From: JACKBC01 sp041391125
GTDB lineage: Bacteria > Chloroflexota > Anaerolineae > Caldilineales > Caldilineaceae
Length of the DNA stretch: 64,000 nucleotides
Assembly (NCBI GenBank): GCA_041391125.1
Contig: JAWKON010000002.1
Span: 1-64,000, forward strand
Direction of reading: 5' to 3'
Below the pieces are notes generated by a model that saw only the letters and a program-made list of their open reading frames with translations, had not been told where the DNA came from and searched no databases. Within the stretch, counting starts at the first letter, position 1. Each line of letters opens with the position of its first letter. This document shows, in pieces, positions 61,886-64,000 of this stretch. The position numbers and the translations under genes are program-made.

Positions 61886-63061
61886 CTACTTCAAGATCGG
61901 TGATGACGCCAGCAACAGTGCGGCCACCCTCGCGGATAGCGGCGGCTGCCGTTCTCCAACGCCACCAGGCAATCAACACGACCTTCATGTGTTGACATTG
62001 TCGCCCGGCATCACCATCTCTACCCCTTCCCGGGCAACGTGATGGCGCCGGTGATGTCCAGCGTGCGGATGTAGAACTGCGGACGATAGCCCTGGAAGAA
62101 GGGCGTGTGGCGACCACCTTCCTCTGCCTTCTTCAGCACGTACACCTCGGCCATGAACTCGGTGTGCGGCGTAGCTGCTGTAACTTGGCCAACACCTGCC
62201 ACGCTCCACATCATCGCGGTTGATGCTGCGCAGCAGACAGCCCACGTTGTCGCCCGCGCCCTTCGTCCAGCAGCTTGCGGAACATTTCCACACCCGTCAC
62301 CGTCGTCTTGCGCGTATCGCTTGATGCCCAATCTCAATCTCTTCCATGAAGCGGTGATCCACTTGCTCAATGCGACCCATCACCGCCGTGCCGCAGCCCT
62401 TGATGCTGAACACATCTTCCACCGGCATCAGGAACGGCTTCTCGGCCCTTCGCGCTCCGGCGTGGGGATGTACTCATCCACCGCCCGCATCAGCTCCCAG
62501 ATGCACGCATACTCCGGCGCTTCGGATCGCGCTCTCTCTCGCGCCAGCAGCGCACTGCCCCGCACCACCGGAATGTCGTCGCCAGAAATTGTAGCTGTCC
62601 AACAACTCGCGCAATCATCTCCACCAGCTCCAGCAGCTCCTCGTCGTCCATCATGTCACGCTTGTTCCTCAGAACCACCATGGCCGGCACTTCCACCTGC
62701 GCCAGCATGATGTGCTCGCGCGTCTGCAGCATTGGCCATCCGGCCATACCACCAGGATAGCGCCATCCATCTGCGCCGCCCCTGTAATCATGTTCTTGAT
62801 GTAGTCGGCATGGCCCGGGCAGTCCACATGCGCATAGTGCCTTGCCGCCGTCTGATATTCCACATGCGAAATCGCAATTGTGATCCGCGCCTTCTCTTCC
62901 GGCGCATTGTCAATCTGGTCAAACCGCGAAAAGTCCGCCCACCCCTTCAGGCTCAGCGTCTTCGTGATCGCCGCCGTCAGCGACGTCTTCCCGTGGTCAA
63001 TGTGCCCGATCGTCCCCACATTCACATGGGGCTTCGTCCGCTCAAATACTGCCTTGGACAT
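61886..63061 (-). CDS. tuf: Elongation factor Tu, frameshifted
   Basis: ATG 63061 (AGGAGG upstream within 10 nt), stop TAG 61886; about 390 codons. G1 motif GHIDHGKTSL near residue 19, DCPGHADYIKNM as G3 region, NKRDM as G4 (NKxD). C-terminal landmarks such as GDNV and AIREGGRTV are in other frames. At least eight indels. EF-Tu delivers aminoacyl-tRNA to the ribosome. The gene is essential and highly conserved, so the damage must be sequence error, perhaps because reads of a second tuf copy confuse polishing. Confidence 0.93.
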
Positions 63062-63225
63062 AAGCTAATGCCTCCTAACGCCAATATCGATGATAATAAA
63101 GTTTGTAATCGCTCTAATTGCAGTACACATTTAATAGCCGCCCAGCAAACCGAGCGGCCATTTGTTCTGCCCTTTTTGAGATTGTGCTCTTGATTGATCC
63201 ACCAGCAATGGATCATTCCAACGAG

Positions 63226-63298
<73 letters not shown>

Positions 63299-63396
63299 AA
63301 GTCGGCTTATGGATTTGCGATTTTAGAATTACGAGTCGGGTTTAATCCAACTTGAGTTTAACCCATTATCATAATTCATCAATCGTTACTACTCTG

Positions 63397-63480
<84 letters not shown>

Positions 63481-63517
63481 AAAATTAGCTTGGCTAATTG
63501 GTTTGGTTTGTTGCCAG

Positions 63518-63590
63518 AGCCGACGAACGGACTTGAACCGTTAACCTGCTGTTTACAAAACAGCTGCTCTGCCGATTGAGCTACGTCGGC
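63518..63590 (-). tRNA. tRNA-Thr (TGT)
   Basis: 73 nt. Acceptor GCCGACG / CGTCGGC, D arm AGCTCAATCGGCAGAGC, anticodon stem GCTGT / ACAGC with loop TTTGTAA (anticodon TGT), T arm AACGG-TTCAAGT-CCGTT. First gene of the tRNA-tuf transcript. Confidence 0.95.
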
Positions 63591-63619
63591 GCAAAAGCCA
63601 AACCCATAACCAGACGCAG

Positions 63620-63647
63620 ATTATACCACATTCTGGTTGTTGGTCAA
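63620..63647 (-). promoter_or_regulatory. Strong sigma-70 promoter of the tRNA-tuf-secE-nusG-rpl operon
   Basis: On the minus strand: TTGACC (63647-63642), 16 nt, TATAAT (63625-63620). The predicted start is near 63612, about 22 nt before tRNA-Thr(TGT). Confidence 0.75.
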
Positions 63648-63676
63648 ATTTTGGGTTGTATAAATTGTAATGGGAA

Positions 63677-63727
63677 GGTGGCGGGTAGCGAGTGGCGAGT
63701 GGCGGGTAGCGAGTGGCGGGTGGCGGC
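63677..63727. repeat. GCGGGTAGCGAGTGG tandem words (single arm)
   Basis: GGCGGGTAGCGAGTGGCGAGTGGCGGGT-type words in tandem, without a visible complementary arm. Related to the hairpins at 6118, 15352 and 32655. From 63728 to the window end there is no supported gene; 63846-63904 carries a copy of the CCGGTACACGCAA element. Confidence 0.55.
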
Positions 63728-64000
63728 GATAGCCTATCAGCGGCTAGCAGCCATTTATCGGACGGAGATGGAACATTTTTCATTAGTCCACCGTCATAGG
63801 TGTCAATTTCCTTATGGCCGTGTGAGATAAATACGCCACGACGAACGGGCGCCTCGACCGGTACACGCAACACATAATACATATATCCGGCGTAATTATT
63901 TTCCTATAATGTCCCATGTTACACGCAAATACACGCCAATGGTACAGATCTGGCTCTTGCAATGGCTGGCGGCTCTGTCATAGTAAGGGCGCAAACGTAT

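Noticed and set aside
63957..64000. Third copy of the GGCATAGATGAAAA element at the window end
   Set aside because: Only GGCTCTGTCATAG matches the complement of the arm and the following bases diverge; too short to claim at the edge.

Overview
The window looks like a chromosomal segment of an uncultured bacterium, most likely Chloroflexota of the Anaerolineae/Caldilineae type. This placement is an inference. It rests on moderately GC-rich DNA, secreted proteins ending in a YLPLV-like motif, large DUF11/SdrD_B/Calx-beta surface proteins, and a soil/sludge heterotroph gene set. No rRNA, phage, IS transposase or CRISPR array was seen.

Layout. 0-5 kb: TetR regulator (cut by the edge), DUF2254 membrane protein, ferritin, Tat-exported GMC oxidoreductase, isochorismatase-like hydrolase. 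5-11 kb: AIM24 protein, D-2-hydroxyacid dehydrogenase and a 3.7-kb DUF11 surface protein, all frameshifted. 11-19 kb: aldo/keto reductase, two SDRs, TlyA rRNA methylase, a secreted Calx-beta protein, and a cupin/YdeI/VOC operon. 19-23 kb: FAD oxidoreductase next to an ECF41-type sigma factor with a matching promoter, then glucokinase and a decayed VapBC locus. 23-33 kb: a clean run of metabolic genes (Zn-alcohol dehydrogenase, gamma-glutamyltransferase, Gfo/Idh/MocA, mannonate dehydratase, a GNAT-VOC fusion, aldo/keto reductase, SHMT-like enzyme). 33-40 kb: amino-acid-type ABC binding lipoprotein, a DUF4405 membrane pair, an OmpR-type two-component system and two divergent Tat-exported intradiol dioxygenases. 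40-47 kb: LivG/LivF ATPases, a chlD-like chelatase gene with a slippery A8 run, TPR protein, IMPase, DinB. 47-58 kb: zinc-ribbon-like protein, dimethylformamidase-like protein, MBL hydrolase, Fe-S oxidoreductase, decayed HigBA, IlvD/Edd dehydratase, sugar-type binding lipoprotein. 58-63.6 kb, minus strand: tRNA-Thr, tRNA-Tyr, tRNA-Thr, tuf, tRNA-Trp, secE, nusG, rplK, rplA, rplJ, rplL.

Two readings stand out. First, the chlD-like gene splits exactly between its AAA+ and VWA halves at A AAA AAA G, with a zero-frame stop nine codons later. This is the arrangement expected for -1 programmed frameshifting that yields both small and medium chelatase subunits. Second, three promoters share one operator, CTTGA(C/G)A-N4-CTTGAGA-N9-TA(C/T)ACT. 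They lie upstream of the DUF4405 operon and of both dioxygenase genes, which bracket the OmpR-type two-component system, so a local regulon is likely.

Intergenic DNA is full of hairpins whose arms are iterated short words (GATGACAA, GCGGGTGGC, GGGGATT, GCAATA, ATGATTTTT) and of short dispersed palindromic elements with terminal inverted repeats.

Caution: many genes carry single-base frameshifts, including essential ones such as tuf, nusG and the ribosomal protein genes. These breaks are almost certainly consensus errors of the assembly, patchily distributed (dense at 5-11, 19-23 and 57.7-63 kb, nearly absent at 11.4-19.2 and 23.6-35 kb).
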